A model generated the notes under the pieces. It ran no database searches and was not told the origin of the DNA. It saw only the letters and a program-made list of their open reading frames with translations. Of a stretch of 64,000 nt of DNA, positions 26,107-35,379 are shown piece after piece; position 1 is the first letter of the stretch; the number at the start of each line of letters is the position of its first letter. A program made the position numbers and the translations under genes. Source of the stretch: Spirochaetaceae bacterium (lineage in GTDB: Bacteria; Spirochaetota; Spirochaetia; SZUA-6; Bin103); assembly GCA_028820215.1 (NCBI GenBank), contig JAPPKD010000108.1:1-64000 (forward strand), read 5' to 3'.

Positions 26107-26120
26107 TATCATCGCCGGCG
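26107..26120 (+). promoter_or_regulatory. Candidate -10 box for a leaderless GTG start
   Basis: TATCAT (26107-26112, five of six consensus bases) ends 7 bases before the GTG start at 26120, which places the transcription start at or next to the first codon. No convincing -35 hexamer was found at 16-18 bases, so this is a weak call on its own. Confidence 0.3.
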
Positions 26121-27478
26121 TGACGGTCGAACCGTTCGGTCCCCTGATCCACGAGTGTACGCTGCCGGGCGAGCGCCGGGCGGACGACGTGTTCCCGGCC
26201 CATCCGAACGGGCTGCAGGCCAGCAGGCGGACGTGGCTGCTGCTGTACGCCACCCGCGGCTGGCGCGCCGTGGACGACGACCGGTCGATCGTCTACCAGC
26301 TCCGCCGCGGCGCGCCGGACGGCGAGCTGGTCACCGAGGGCGTGCTTGCCGCCGCGGCCGACGACTGGGACGCCACCGGTGACGGCACCCGGTACGTCCG
26401 CCAGCACGGCCATCCGGTGCTGTTCGGCCTGCCAAAGGGCGCCCTCATCGACGGCCGGGAGCCCGCGCATGCCAACCTGTTCGTGACCAAGTGGCGGATC
26501 AAGGCGATGGGGCGCTTCGATCCGGCCACCGGCACGGTATCGCGTGACCATGACCTGTGGGAGCGGACGCAGGGCGTGCGGTGGGCGCAGTTCCGCCTGA
26601 ACGACCGCGAGGACGACATCGAGGTCGTGCAGCCGGCCGCCGAGCTGCGGCAGCAGGGCTGGGAATCAGGCCCCCGGTTCTGCGCGGCGGACGTCCGCTG
26701 GATGAACCAGACCTTCACCCAGGCGGTCCCGTACGCGGTGGGCGGCGCCGCCGACGGCAGCCAGTGGGTTGACGTCAATCACTTCGACGGCGGCCGGGTC
26801 GCGGCGCTGCGCTACCGATTCGACGCCGCCGCAGGCGTCTACCGCTGGACCGACACCGGTCCACTGGTCGCCGGTCCCGGCCCCTGGCGCCACTCGGAAG
26901 CCTCCATCGCGCGTTCCGACGACGGCTGGCTCATCGCGACACGCGCCAGCACCGCGGATCGGGACGGGGACCACGCCACCGGCTGGGTCCGTACCGCCGA
27001 CCCGTTCGGCGACGTCAGTGACCTGACGCTGGCCGCCGATCCGCCCACCAGTAGCCCGCGCACCCTCTACCGCTGTCCCGACGGCGTCCTCAGGCTCCTC
27101 AGCGGCGACCCTCACGCCTCACCCTACGGCTTGGGCCGCAACCCGCTGTACCTCTGGGACGTCGACCCGCGCACTCTGCATACCTCCCGAAGGCGTGAGA
27201 TCTTCGACTGCGTGGCCAGCGGCACGCTGCCGCGAGAGACCGACCCGGTGGCCGACATGGGCAAGCTCCTCCCGCACGCCGGCGGCCGCGCGCAGTGGGT
27301 GGTATGGCGCGTGCGCTCCCGCAACGTCCACCACACCTACGGCGATCCCGCCGAAGGGGCCAGGGTGGCGAGCGCCTACGGATTCCCGCCGCTCCGCGAC
27401 GAGTGGAAGGAGCCGCAGGGCATCTACTACGGCCGGATCATGTACGACGGCGACCTGCCGGGCCTCTGGCGGCTGTAG
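26120..27478 (+). CDS. Uncharacterised protein, sialidase-like repeats possible
   Basis: A 452-residue protein without signal peptide or membrane segment. Recurrent WR/RY and DP motifs with short strands (e.g. WRHSEASIARSDDGWLIATR, LYRCPDGVLRLLSGD) look like blades of a sialidase/BNR-type beta-propeller, but no Asp-box is clear. It starts with GTG at 26120. The next genes are a large GH32-like protein and a Gfo/Idh oxidoreductase, so a role in carbohydrate turnover is possible. I do not recognise the family. Confidence 0.6.
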   Translation: MTVEPFGPLIHECTLPGERRADDVFPAHPNGLQASRRTWLLLYATRGWRAVDDDRSIVYQLRRGAPDGELVTEGVLAAAADDWDATGDGTRYVRQHGHPVLFGLPKGALIDGREPAHANLFVTKWRIKAMGRFDPATGTVSRDHDLWERTQGVRWAQFRLNDREDDIEVVQPAAELRQQGWESGPRFCAADVRWMNQTFTQAVPYAVGGAADGSQWVDVNHFDGGRVAALRYRFDAAAGVYRWTDTGPLVAGPGPWRHSEASIARSDDGWLIATRASTADRDGDHATGWVRTADPFGDVSDLTLAADPPTSSPRTLYRCPDGVLRLLSGDPHASPYGLGRNPLYLWDVDPRTLHTSRRREIFDCVASGTLPRETDPVADMGKLLPHAGGRAQWVVWRVRSRNVHHTYGDPAEGARVASAYGFPPLRDEWKEPQGIYYGRIMYDGDLPGLWRL

Positions 27479-27490
27479 GGAGCAGCGGGC

Positions 27491-27613
27491 ATGCGGCTGG
27501 TGCACGAGGACTTCCACTGGAAGCGGCTGATCCTCGAACCCGCAGGAGCCGTTTCGGACGGTCCGCTCACAGCGCGCGTCACGGTGATTCAGCCCCAGGG
27601 CGCCAGGAGCTGA
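27491..27613 (+). CDS. Small ORF, possibly the frameshifted start of the next gene
   Basis: An ATG opens a 40-residue frame (MRLVHEDFHWKRLILEPAGA and onward) that ends in ARVTVIQPQGARS at a TGA two bases before the GTG of the next gene. The residues encoded before the stop would join smoothly with QELTVSGD in the next frame (about 27605). Either a small leader peptide is coupled to the big gene, or a one-base frameshift has separated its first 40 residues. I favour the second but cannot prove it. Confidence 0.45.
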   Translation: MRLVHEDFHWKRLILEPAGAVSDGPLTARVTVIQPQGARS

Positions 27614-27615
27614 CG

Positions 27616-29931
27616 GTGAGCGGCGACCGGATCCAGGTCCGCGACCGCGCGGTCGAGCTCGCCATCCTCTATCCCATGGTCGACGACGGCCGCTACGACC
27701 CGTCGCACGGAACCTGGAACGGCGCATGGGAGATGGGAGCCTACCGCTTCGCCGCCGAGGTCGCGGCCGGCGGCCGCACCGTGGCGACCGACAACCTGGA
27801 GATCGACCCGAGCGACTTCTTCCCGTCGGACCACCGCTACGTGATCGCCGTCGACGCCGCCCCGCAGATCATCGAGTGCGCGCCGCGCCAGGCGCTCTAC
27901 ACGGACGAGCCGGAGGCGCGCTTCACCGCCCGCATCCGCCGTCACCGCGCGAACCGCTGCCACGTGAGCGTGGACGTCACCGCGCGCGAGGGCTCCGAGC
28001 CGCTGGCCGGCCCCTGGCGGCTCGGCCTCACCCACGGCGGCCTCGAGCAGGCGTTCCCGATCGACGGATGGCCAGACGGCGAGTACTGGATCCGCCTGCG
28101 CGCCCTGGTCGGCGGCAGCCCGGCCGGACCGTTCTGCGTGCGCAAGTTCTGGAAGCAGGCCCCCCTCCCCGCCCCGCGGCCGGCGGTGCTGGACCTGGCC
28201 GGCCATCCGGAGGTGCTGGTCGACGGCTGGTGCTTCGACGAGGTGAGCGGCGTGCGGTTCGTCCCCGACCCGTTCGAGCGCCCGGCGGGGCCGGTGGTGG
28301 ACGGCTCCGCCCCGCACGAGGAGGAGGGACTGCAGTTCACGTCCCTGGGCTGGAACGAGGCAACAGGCCGCTGGGAGGCGGAATACCAGAACTTCCTGGT
28401 GGCCGGCGACCGCCTGGACGACCACGATACCCGCGCCGCACTGCGCATGCTGGCGGAGAGCTCCGACGGCCGCACCTGGAAGCGCACGGAGCTCGGCGCG
28501 GTGGAGTACGCCGGCAGCAGCGCCAACAACATCCTGAGCGACGAGCCGGGTCCCCGCACGACGCGTGATCGGGAGCTGGAGCACGACATCGAGCACGCCA
28601 CGTTCCGGTACTACGACGAGCGCCGCGACGGCCCGGTCGACCTGGACGGCGTCTTCGTCGCGTCCGGCAAGGGACGGTTTCCTTTCGCGTGCAAGAGCCT
28701 GCAGATGGGCGAGTCGGCGGCAACGCTCTCCGCAGCCGAACGCGACGAGGCACCCGGTCTGCGCCAGGACGGCCTGGGCGTCCTGGACGATCCGGCCGCC
28801 CCCGAGGACGGCGGCTTCCGCCCGCGTCCGGGCGAGTTCTGGCCGTTCGAGAAGCGCGGCGACGAGTACCTGGTCCTGAGCCGCGAGCCGGTGCTGTACC
28901 TGGGCATCGGCATGGACCTCATGCACACCACCGAGTCGATGCGCTGCCACGTGGAGCGCGTCGGCGACCGGCCCCGGCTGCTCTGGTATTTCCGGCCCGG
29001 CTCGCCGGCCTACCCTCCGCACGGAGCCGAGTGCGACAACATGCACATGTGCCTGCGCTGCCTCGGCGTGATGTGGACGGACGACGGTCTGACCTACCAC
29101 CGGCGCTTCGCGCTGGGGCCGGACGCGTTCGACCGCACCGGCACGCAGTTCTACGCGATGGGCCTGCTGCAGCGCTTCGGCACCTCCGGCGACGCCGGCG
29201 GCAGGCCGGTGCTGGACAAGCTCGACGGCAAGATCAACCAGGCGTTCATCGACCGCACCCTGTACCTGGGCTCCGCCCTGCTGCACCACGGGATCGAGCA
29301 GACCCAGGACCCGGAGCTGATCTGGACACGCGACCTGCTGCACTTCCACCGCTTCCGGGACGCCCGGCGGCCGCTGGTCGAGCGCGGGCCGGGCGGTTCG
29401 TTCGACTGCGGCATGCTGCGCGACCGCTACCGCTACGTGGAGCGCGACGGCCAGTGGCTGTACGCCTACGTGGGCATCAACACCCGCCACAACGGCTACG
29501 GCATCATGGCCGGCGACTTCCGGGATGCCGCCGACCTGCGCGACCGCCGGCCCAGCCACGCGCTGGCGTCGTACTTCTCGACCTGGGAGGGACACCTGGC
29601 CGACGGCCGGGCGACCCGCTACCTGCCGGCCCTGGCGCGCGGCCGGGCGTATCGCGTCGCCCACGCCGAGCCCGAAGACGTCGAGGGCACCCTCACGACC
29701 GGCCTGCTCCGCGTCGGCCAGCCGGCGCTGCGCATCAACGCCACCACGGAGCGGGAAGGCTCAATCGTGGTGCGCGTCGAGGACGAGGAGGGCCGGCCGG
29801 TCGGCACCCCCGCCCGGTTCGAGGGCGACTCGGTCGACGCCGCGGTCGTGCCGCTCGACGGCCTGCGTGGCCGGGCGTTGCGCGTCCATTTCGAGCTGGT
29901 GCGCGCCCGCCTCTACGCGTTTCTTCTGTAA
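27616..29931 (+). CDS. Large GH32/43-like beta-propeller protein, uncharacterised
   Basis: A 771-residue protein without signal peptide. The N-terminal 180 residues form beta-sandwich-like repeats. From residue about 200, strands such as DEVSGVRFVPDPFERP, LQFTSLGWNEATGRWEAEYQN and TWKRTELGAVEYAGSSANN resemble the N-terminal propeller of GH32/GH43-type proteins found in many heterotrophs. No catalytic triad could be assigned. The C-terminal part (REGSIVVRVEDEEGRPV) fits a small beta domain. The GTG at 27616 may not be the true N-terminus (see the small ORF before it). Confidence 0.6.
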   Translation: MSGDRIQVRDRAVELAILYPMVDDGRYDPSHGTWNGAWEMGAYRFAAEVAAGGRTVATDNLEIDPSDFFPSDHRYVIAVDAAPQIIECAPRQALYTDEPEARFTARIRRHRANRCHVSVDVTAREGSEPLAGPWRLGLTHGGLEQAFPIDGWPDGEYWIRLRALVGGSPAGPFCVRKFWKQAPLPAPRPAVLDLAGHPEVLVDGWCFDEVSGVRFVPDPFERPAGPVVDGSAPHEEEGLQFTSLGWNEATGRWEAEYQNFLVAGDRLDDHDTRAALRMLAESSDGRTWKRTELGAVEYAGSSANNILSDEPGPRTTRDRELEHDIEHATFRYYDERRDGPVDLDGVFVASGKGRFPFACKSLQMGESAATLSAAERDEAPGLRQDGLGVLDDPAAPEDGGFRPRPGEFWPFEKRGDEYLVLSREPVLYLGIGMDLMHTTESMRCHVERVGDRPRLLWYFRPGSPAYPPHGAECDNMHMCLRCLGVMWTDDGLTYHRRFALGPDAFDRTGTQFYAMGLLQRFGTSGDAGGRPVLDKLDGKINQAFIDRTLYLGSALLHHGIEQTQDPELIWTRDLLHFHRFRDARRPLVERGPGGSFDCGMLRDRYRYVERDGQWLYAYVGINTRHNGYGIMAGDFRDAADLRDRRPSHALASYFSTWEGHLADGRATRYLPALARGRAYRVAHAEPEDVEGTLTTGLLRVGQPALRINATTEREGSIVVRVEDEEGRPVGTPARFEGDSVDAAVVPLDGLRGRALRVHFELVRARLYAFLL

Positions 29932-29972
29932 GTACCCACGGCGCGTCCTCCCGAGTATCGTCCCGCACCATC

Positions 29973-31013
29973 ATGAAGTCTTCGGTACGCGTGATCCTGG
30001 CCGGCTGCGGCGGCATGTCGCGCGTCTGGCTGCGCTACCTGACGGCGCGCGCGGACGTGGAGCTGGTCGGGCTGGTCGACCCGTTCCCAGGGCGCGCCGC
30101 CGAACGCGCCCGCGAGTTCGAGCTGCCCGCGCCCTGCTTCACGGACATCGGCGCGGCACTGGCCGGCTGCGACGCCGACCTGCTATGCGACACCAGCGTG
30201 CCCGACGCGCACGCCGTCAACGCCGCCGCGGCGCTCCCCGCCGGCTGCGACGTGTTCACGGAGAAGCCGATGACCGCGACGATGGAGGAAGCGCGCCGGA
30301 CGGCCGCCCTCGCCCGACGGCACGGCCGCAGCTACGCGATCATGCAGAACCGGCGCTACCTCCGGTACGTCCGCGCGATCCGCGACGTGATCGCAACCGG
30401 GGTTCTGGGGCGCCTCGGCATCGTCAACGCCGACTTCTACCGCGACCCACGGTTCGAGGGCGACTTCCGCCGGGAAATGGACAGCCCGCTGATCCTGGAC
30501 ATGGCCATACACCACTTCGACCAGGCGCGCTGCATGACCGGAGCCGACGCGCTGGCCGTCACCTGCCACGAGTTCAATCCCGCGTGGTCCTGGTACCGGC
30601 ACGGCGCCGGCGCCTCCGCGATCTTCGAGATGACGGACGGCCTGGTGTTCACCTACCGCGGCTGCTGGTGCGCCAGCGGCCACATCACCGAATGGCCGTC
30701 CACTTGGCGCATCGTCGGCGAGCGCGGCACGCTCACCTGGGATGGCGAGAACGCCCCCGTGATCGAGGTTGACGACGCCGAGCCGCGGGACGTGGCAGCC
30801 ACATACACCGGCAACCTCGGCCACGAAGGATGCCTGGACGAGATGTTCGCGGCCCGGGCGGCCGGCCGCGAGTCCGATACCAGCTACACGGACAATATCA
30901 GGAGCCTGGCGATGTGCCATGCCGCCATCGCCAGCGCCCGCCGCAGCGCCCGCATCGAGATCCACGACCCGCTTGGGGACGCGAGCCTACGCTGCGGACC
31001 GAACCGGGACTGA
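29973..31013 (+). CDS. Gfo/Idh/MocA family oxidoreductase
   Basis: A 346-residue NAD(P)-dependent dehydrogenase. The nucleotide loop is ILAGCGGMSRVW, the EKP triplet is in FTEKPMTATM, and DMAIHHFDQARCMTG supplies the catalytic-domain histidines. It follows the large propeller protein after 41 bases on the same strand. This is the third member of the family in the window; the three differ clearly and are not recent duplicates. Substrate unknown. Confidence 0.87.
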   Translation: MKSSVRVILAGCGGMSRVWLRYLTARADVELVGLVDPFPGRAAERAREFELPAPCFTDIGAALAGCDADLLCDTSVPDAHAVNAAAALPAGCDVFTEKPMTATMEEARRTAALARRHGRSYAIMQNRRYLRYVRAIRDVIATGVLGRLGIVNADFYRDPRFEGDFRREMDSPLILDMAIHHFDQARCMTGADALAVTCHEFNPAWSWYRHGAGASAIFEMTDGLVFTYRGCWCASGHITEWPSTWRIVGERGTLTWDGENAPVIEVDDAEPRDVAATYTGNLGHEGCLDEMFAARAAGRESDTSYTDNIRSLAMCHAAIASARRSARIEIHDPLGDASLRCGPNRD

Positions 31014-31040
31014 TCGGACGAGGCGAACTCTCACCGACGA

Positions 31041-32435
31041 TCAGCCGGCCGGCTCCCGCGCTGACCGATGCTCGGCGTGGCAGTGGCGGTGCCGTTGGCG
31101 GTGATGGGCCGCACAGAGGAGCCTGAGGTTGGCACGCTCCGCGCCGCCGCCGCGGGCGTACGGGATGCGGTGATCGATCTCCAGCAGATGCCGTGACGCG
31201 CAGCGGCGTCCGGTGCGAGGGTCCACGTAGGAGCAGCGCCCGCCGTCGCGCTGCCAGACCTCCCGACGCACTGCCGCCGGGACCGCCCGGCCCGAGGAGC
31301 GCGAGGTGGCCGCCGAAGCGTTGGCGCCGGCCGGCCGCACGGAACGCGCGTTGGTCGACGTACTCGGCCTCTGCCCATCTCGCAGCGGCTTCGGCGCCGA
31401 AGGAGGAGAGCCGGCGGGCTTGGCGGGCCGCCGCGCCACCGAAAGCGCGTGCGCCTGCGGTTCTCTCGGCTCCGGCGCCGGAGTGCTGTTGCAGGCCGAT
31501 GCTGCCTCCGGCCTCGCGGGCGAGGCCGCAGCGCCGGCGTGTATCGCTGACCGGTTCCGCGCTGGACCGTCTCCGGCCGGATGCACCTCCTGCTTCTGCG
31601 CCGAAGTTCGCTCTACTCCGGTCGATCGGCTGCCGGCAGGGCGCCGAGCCGGCCGCGCGGGGTCGTGGCGGTCGAGTCCCTCCTTGACCAGCCGCCCCAC
31701 GAGCTGTCCGATCGTCATGTGTGGGTCCACATGCGACAGCAAACCCTTGAGCTGCTCCAGGCCACGCTGGCACTCGGTGTCGATGACCGCCTTGAGCTCC
31801 CAGCGCTCCGCGTCCAGCGGCCGCAGCCGATCGGCCGGCGCCGCCAAGCCGGGGTCCACCCCGGCCAGCATCCGCATGACCTCCCGCGAGCTCTTGCCGA
31901 CCGCCTCGTCCACCAGCGCCTTCCGTGCCGAGAGGTCCAGCTCCGGCGGCGCCGCCGTCGCCAGAGCCGTTGGAGCCGAGCCGTTCGGCCCGGAACCCAT
32001 CGCGGCTTTCGGCGCCGGACCGGCAGTGGCCGCGCGATCGGCACTGGCTGACCGGTCCGCAATGCGCGTCGCTCGCATTCGCTGCCGCTCGCGGCGATCG
32101 AATGCGGACTGCAACTGCGCCGCCGCGTCCAGCGTCAGCGAGCCGTCCCGCAACCGCTCACGGGTGCCTGCAACCTGCGCGCACAGCTTCATGGCGCCGA
32201 TCCGTCGATACGTGGCGCCGTCGCTGTAACCCAGCCCGCGCTTCACGTAGTCGAACAGGCTGGAGAAGCCGCGGCGCAGGTGCAGCGCGCGCGCCTCGAT
32301 CTCCAACAGGTGGTCGATGACGAAGACCTGGAGCTGGCGATCGAGCTGGGCCAGGGAGCCGGTCTGCGCCAGCAGTTGGTCGTCGGATAAGCCGGCAACG
32401 GAAGTGGCAGGAGCTGCGCTCGGCACGTTTGTCAT
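31041..32435 (-). CDS. HNH endonuclease with DUF222-like N-terminus
   Basis: A 464-residue protein. Residues 1-220 are helical and DUF222-like (LDRQLQVFVIDHLLEIEARALHL and GYSDGATYRRIGAMKLC). Residues 260-390 are a proline-, alanine- and serine-rich linker. Residues 395-455 form an HNH nuclease: RDGGRCSYVD, RHLLEIDHRIPYARGGG and LRLLCAAHHRQRH. Such proteins are common in mobile or repetitive contexts, notably in actinobacteria, and their role is not known. A strong promoter ends 6 bases before the ATG, implying a leaderless transcript. Confidence 0.85.
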   Translation of the reverse strand: MTNVPSAAPATSVAGLSDDQLLAQTGSLAQLDRQLQVFVIDHLLEIEARALHLRRGFSSLFDYVKRGLGYSDGATYRRIGAMKLCAQVAGTRERLRDGSLTLDAAAQLQSAFDRRERQRMRATRIADRSASADRAATAGPAPKAAMGSGPNGSAPTALATAAPPELDLSARKALVDEAVGKSSREVMRMLAGVDPGLAAPADRLRPLDAERWELKAVIDTECQRGLEQLKGLLSHVDPHMTIGQLVGRLVKEGLDRHDPARPARRPAGSRSTGVERTSAQKQEVHPAGDGPARNRSAIHAGAAASPARPEAASACNSTPAPEPREPQAHALSVARRPAKPAGSPPSAPKPLRDGQRPSTSTNARSVRPAGANASAATSRSSGRAVPAAVRREVWQRDGGRCSYVDPRTGRRCASRHLLEIDHRIPYARGGGAERANLRLLCAAHHRQRHRHCHAEHRSAREPAG

Positions 32436-32441
32436 GACTTA

Positions 32442-32470
32442 AATATAGCAATACAAGCAAAATAATGCAA
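32442..32470 (-). promoter_or_regulatory. Strong promoter of the HNH gene, leaderless
   Basis: On the minus strand TTGCAT (32470-32465) and TATATT (32447-32442) are separated by exactly 17 bases, the best sigma-70-type match seen in this window. The local base composition is AT-rich, unlike its surroundings. The -10 box ends 6 bases before the ATG (32435-32433), so transcription should start on or beside the A of the start codon. Confidence 0.7.
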
Positions 32471-32556
32471 GTGGTCCGGCTGAAGTGAGCCGCGTTTCCG
32501 TGCTGCTCCGCTGCGGCAATCGGAATGGAGCAGGACGTCACTGCTCCGGACTCAAC

Positions 32557-33528
32557 TCAGGGTATCGCGTCGGGATTGACGACGTCGGCCGGCCGTCGGC
32601 CCTGTAACACATCCAGGACGCCCTGCGCGCAGTCGGTGGCCATGCGGTCCATCGACTCGCGGCTGGAGGACGCGATGTGCGGCGTCAGCAGCACGTTGGG
32701 CGCCCGGCATAGGGGATGGTCGGCGGAGATCGGCTCCTCCTCGAACACGTCGAGCGCGGCGCCGGCGATCCGGCCCGCCTCCAAGGCCCGGATCAGCGCG
32801 CGCTCGTCGATCACGGCCCCGCGGGAGGTGTTGAGCACGCGACAACCGGGCTTGAGCCGGGCCAGGCGCCGGTCGTCGAGCAGGTGGCGGGTCTCCGGGG
32901 TCAGTCCCACGTGCAGGGTGAGGAAGTCCGCTGCAGCCAGCAGCTCGTCGAGCGACTCCACCCGTTCGGCCGGCCCCGAGTACGCGCCGGGCGCGACGTA
33001 GGGGTCGTAGCCGCAGACCTTCATCGCCAGGCCCGACGCGGCGATCTCCGACACGCGGCTGCCGATGCGGCCCAGGCCGACCACGCCCAGCGTCCTGCCC
33101 TCGAGCTCGATGCCGATGAACTGAGAACGGTCGGCGAAGCGCCCCTCGCGCAGGGCAACGGAAGCCGGAACGACGTTCCGGGCCAGCGCCAGCATCAGGC
33201 CGATCGTGTGCTCGGCGACCGAGTTGGCGTTCGCCGTCGGGGTGAAGACGACCGGGATGCCGTGCGCGGTCGCCGCGTCGCAGTCGATGTTGTCGACGCC
33301 CACCCCGTGCTTGGCGATCACCTTCAACCGGGGGCACTGCTCCAGGTCAGCGGCGCCGATCTCGAACAGCCGCACGATGACGGCATCCGCGCCGCGCAGC
33401 ATCGCCCGCGCTTCGGCATCGCCGGGCACCCTCCCCTCGGTCCAGGGCGCCGTGCAATCGCAGGCCGCCTCCAGCAACTCCATACCGCACGCGGCGATCG
33501 GCTCGGGCACGAAAACGGTCGGTTTCAC
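32557..33528 (-). CDS. D-3-phosphoglycerate dehydrogenase-like 2-hydroxyacid dehydrogenase
   Basis: A 323-residue NAD-dependent dehydrogenase. The nucleotide loop is GVVGLGRIGSR and the catalytic residues are in NTSRGAVID (Arg), FEEEP (Glu) and LTPHIASSS (His). It lacks the C-terminal ACT/ASB domains of many serine-pathway enzymes, so a catabolic hydroxyacid substrate is as likely as 3-phosphoglycerate. The GTG start overlaps the upstream stop (GTGA). It is last in an operon with a 3-hydroxyacyl-CoA-type dehydrogenase and an SDR. Confidence 0.87.
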   Translation of the reverse strand: MKPTVFVPEPIAACGMELLEAACDCTAPWTEGRVPGDAEARAMLRGADAVIVRLFEIGAADLEQCPRLKVIAKHGVGVDNIDCDAATAHGIPVVFTPTANANSVAEHTIGLMLALARNVVPASVALREGRFADRSQFIGIELEGRTLGVVGLGRIGSRVSEIAASGLAMKVCGYDPYVAPGAYSGPAERVESLDELLAAADFLTLHVGLTPETRHLLDDRRLARLKPGCRVLNTSRGAVIDERALIRALEAGRIAGAALDVFEEEPISADHPLCRAPNVLLTPHIASSSRESMDRMATDCAQGVLDVLQGRRPADVVNPDAIP

Positions 33529-34472
33529 AGGCCGCCAGTCTCCCTGAGGTAGGCAAGCTGGCGGACGATCTGCCGGTCGCGGCGGTCCGCCACGTCGGCG
33601 GCGTCGCGGCCGGACCAGTCGTGGAAGCCCATGCCGCTCTTGGCACCGAGCTCGCCCCGCCCGATCCGGTCACGCAGCGCCGGCAACGGCTCGCCTTCGT
33701 TCGACAGGGACTCCATCAGGTAGTCGTGGATGGCGCCGATCAGGTCGAGCCCCACCAGGTCCATGTTCTCCAGCGGACCGAGGGCGGGCATCCGCAGCGC
33801 GAACGTCAGGCGCGCGACCGTGTCGATCTCCTCGGCCGTGGCGACGCCTTCCTGCACCAGGTAGATCGCTTCGCGCCAGAGCGCGTGCAGCATGCGATTG
33901 CCGATGAAACCGGGGACGTCGCGGTTGACGCGCACGGGGATCTTGCCGATCGAGGTCATCACCTCGCACACCCGGTCCATCACGCTGTCCGGCGTCCCTT
34001 CGCCGCGGACCACTTCGACCAGGGGCATCAGGTGCGGAGGGTTCCAGAAGTGCGTGCCCGCCAGCAGCCCCGCGCAGGCGCCGCGGCGCCCCAGCTCCGT
34101 GATCGGGAGGCCGCTGGTGGTGCTGATGAAAATCGCCCCGCGCTCCCTGGCGACCGCGAACCCGCGGAGCAGCTCCCCCTTCCGATCGAGGTCTTCGACG
34201 ATGGCGTCCATGACCAGGTCGGCACCCCGGTCGAGCTCCGCCGGGTCCCCGGCAGGCGTGATCGCGCCCCCCGCCCGCAACGCGGAGCCGACGTGGCGAT
34301 CCATCCAGTCCTCCAGCGACGCCGCCGTCTCCTCGACCCCGGCGAGCCGTTCCGGGTCCTGGTCCCACGCCAGGACTTCGTAGCCGCCGCGCTTGAAAGC
34401 CACGGCCGCCGCGGCGCCCATCTGGCCCACACCGCAGATCCCGACCCGGCTGATGCCCGCCGCGACCGTCAC
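33525..34472 (-). CDS. 3-hydroxyacyl-CoA dehydrogenase family protein
   Basis: A 315-residue NAD-dependent dehydrogenase of the 3-hydroxybutyryl-CoA / L-gulonate dehydrogenase group. The nucleotide loop is GICGVGQMGAA; ISTTSGLPIT, AGTHFWNPPHLMPLVEV (catalytic His) and DVPGFIGNRML are the family motifs, and the C-terminal domain begins at residue about 200. The length fits a single-function enzyme. The GTG start overlaps the SDR stop (GTGA). No CoA-thioester enzymes are nearby, so a hydroxyacid or sugar-acid substrate is plausible. Confidence 0.87.
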   Translation of the reverse strand: MTVAAGISRVGICGVGQMGAAAAVAFKRGGYEVLAWDQDPERLAGVEETAASLEDWMDRHVGSALRAGGAITPAGDPAELDRGADLVMDAIVEDLDRKGELLRGFAVARERGAIFISTTSGLPITELGRRGACAGLLAGTHFWNPPHLMPLVEVVRGEGTPDSVMDRVCEVMTSIGKIPVRVNRDVPGFIGNRMLHALWREAIYLVQEGVATAEEIDTVARLTFALRMPALGPLENMDLVGLDLIGAIHDYLMESLSNEGEPLPALRDRIGRGELGAKSGMGFHDWSGRDAADVADRRDRQIVRQLAYLRETGGL

Positions 34473-35287
34473 GAGCCCGCGGCCCGTTTGGGCGGCGCTG
34501 CGGCGACGCCCTCCATGCCTCCGGAGATGCGCAGGACCTCGCCGGTCACCCAGGAGGAATTCGGGTCGCAGAGGTTGGCGACCGAGAAGGCGATGTCTGC
34601 AGGCTCGCCCCAACGGCCCAGGGGAATCGCCTGCCGGATCCGCTCGATCATCTCCTCCTCCGTGATTTCCAGCGTCTCGCACCGCTGCGCCATCACCTTC
34701 CGGTTGAAGTCCGTGTATACCGGGCCCGGACAGATCGCGTTGACGCGTACCCCGTAGGCGGCGAGCTCCAGCGCCAGCGAGCGCGTGAAGCCGATCACTC
34801 CGGCCTTGGCCACGTTGTACGCGGCGACCCACGCGGCCGGGTTCTGCCCGTTGATCGACGCCAGGTTGACGATGCAGCCGGACTCCTGGCGCTCCATGAT
34901 CCGCGCGGCCGCGCGGCAGCACTTGAACGTGCCGTTCAGGTTGACGTTCAGCACCCGCTCCCACTCTTCGTCGCCGAGCTCGACGACCGGCGCCACGTTC
35001 TGGCCCAGCCCGGCGCTGTTCACGAGGATGTCCAGCCGCCCGCGCCCCTGACAGACCTCGGTGAAGAAACCGTCCACCTCGGCGGTCGACGTGACGTCCA
35101 GGCGGGCGGCTGCCGCAGCCAGCCCTTCGCCGGCGATCGCGGCGGCGACCGCCTCGGCCTTGTCTTCCTGCAGGTCAGCGACGATCACCGTGGCGCCACG
35201 GGACGCGAGGGTCTCCGCGATGCCTCTCCCCAGCCCCTGCGCCGCGCCGGTGACAACGGCGATCTGCCCCGACAGCGGCTCAGGCAT
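34469..35287 (-). CDS. Short-chain dehydrogenase/reductase (FabG-like)
   Basis: A 272-residue SDR. The cofactor loop TGAAQGLG begins at residue 13, the NxAG motif is NSAG near 90, and the catalytic residues are S144, Y157 and K161 (YNVAK). ADLQED after strand 2 suggests NAD preference. The ATG at 35287 begins the conserved region. The C-terminal end has the usual VTGEVLRISGGM. It is coupled to the downstream dehydrogenase. Substrate not assigned. Confidence 0.9.
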   Translation of the reverse strand: MPEPLSGQIAVVTGAAQGLGRGIAETLASRGATVIVADLQEDKAEAVAAAIAGEGLAAAAARLDVTSTAEVDGFFTEVCQGRGRLDILVNSAGLGQNVAPVVELGDEEWERVLNVNLNGTFKCCRAAARIMERQESGCIVNLASINGQNPAAWVAAYNVAKAGVIGFTRSLALELAAYGVRVNAICPGPVYTDFNRKVMAQRCETLEITEEEMIERIRQAIPLGRWGEPADIAFSVANLCDPNSSWVTGEVLRISGGMEGVAAAPPKRAAGS

Positions 35288-35379
35288 CGCCCCAAAACCG
35301 TCGCCTGCGGCTCCGCTTCTGGCCCATCCCCACCTCCTGACTACGGAGTCTGGCGGATTGCCGCTGACGCGCCAATCCG

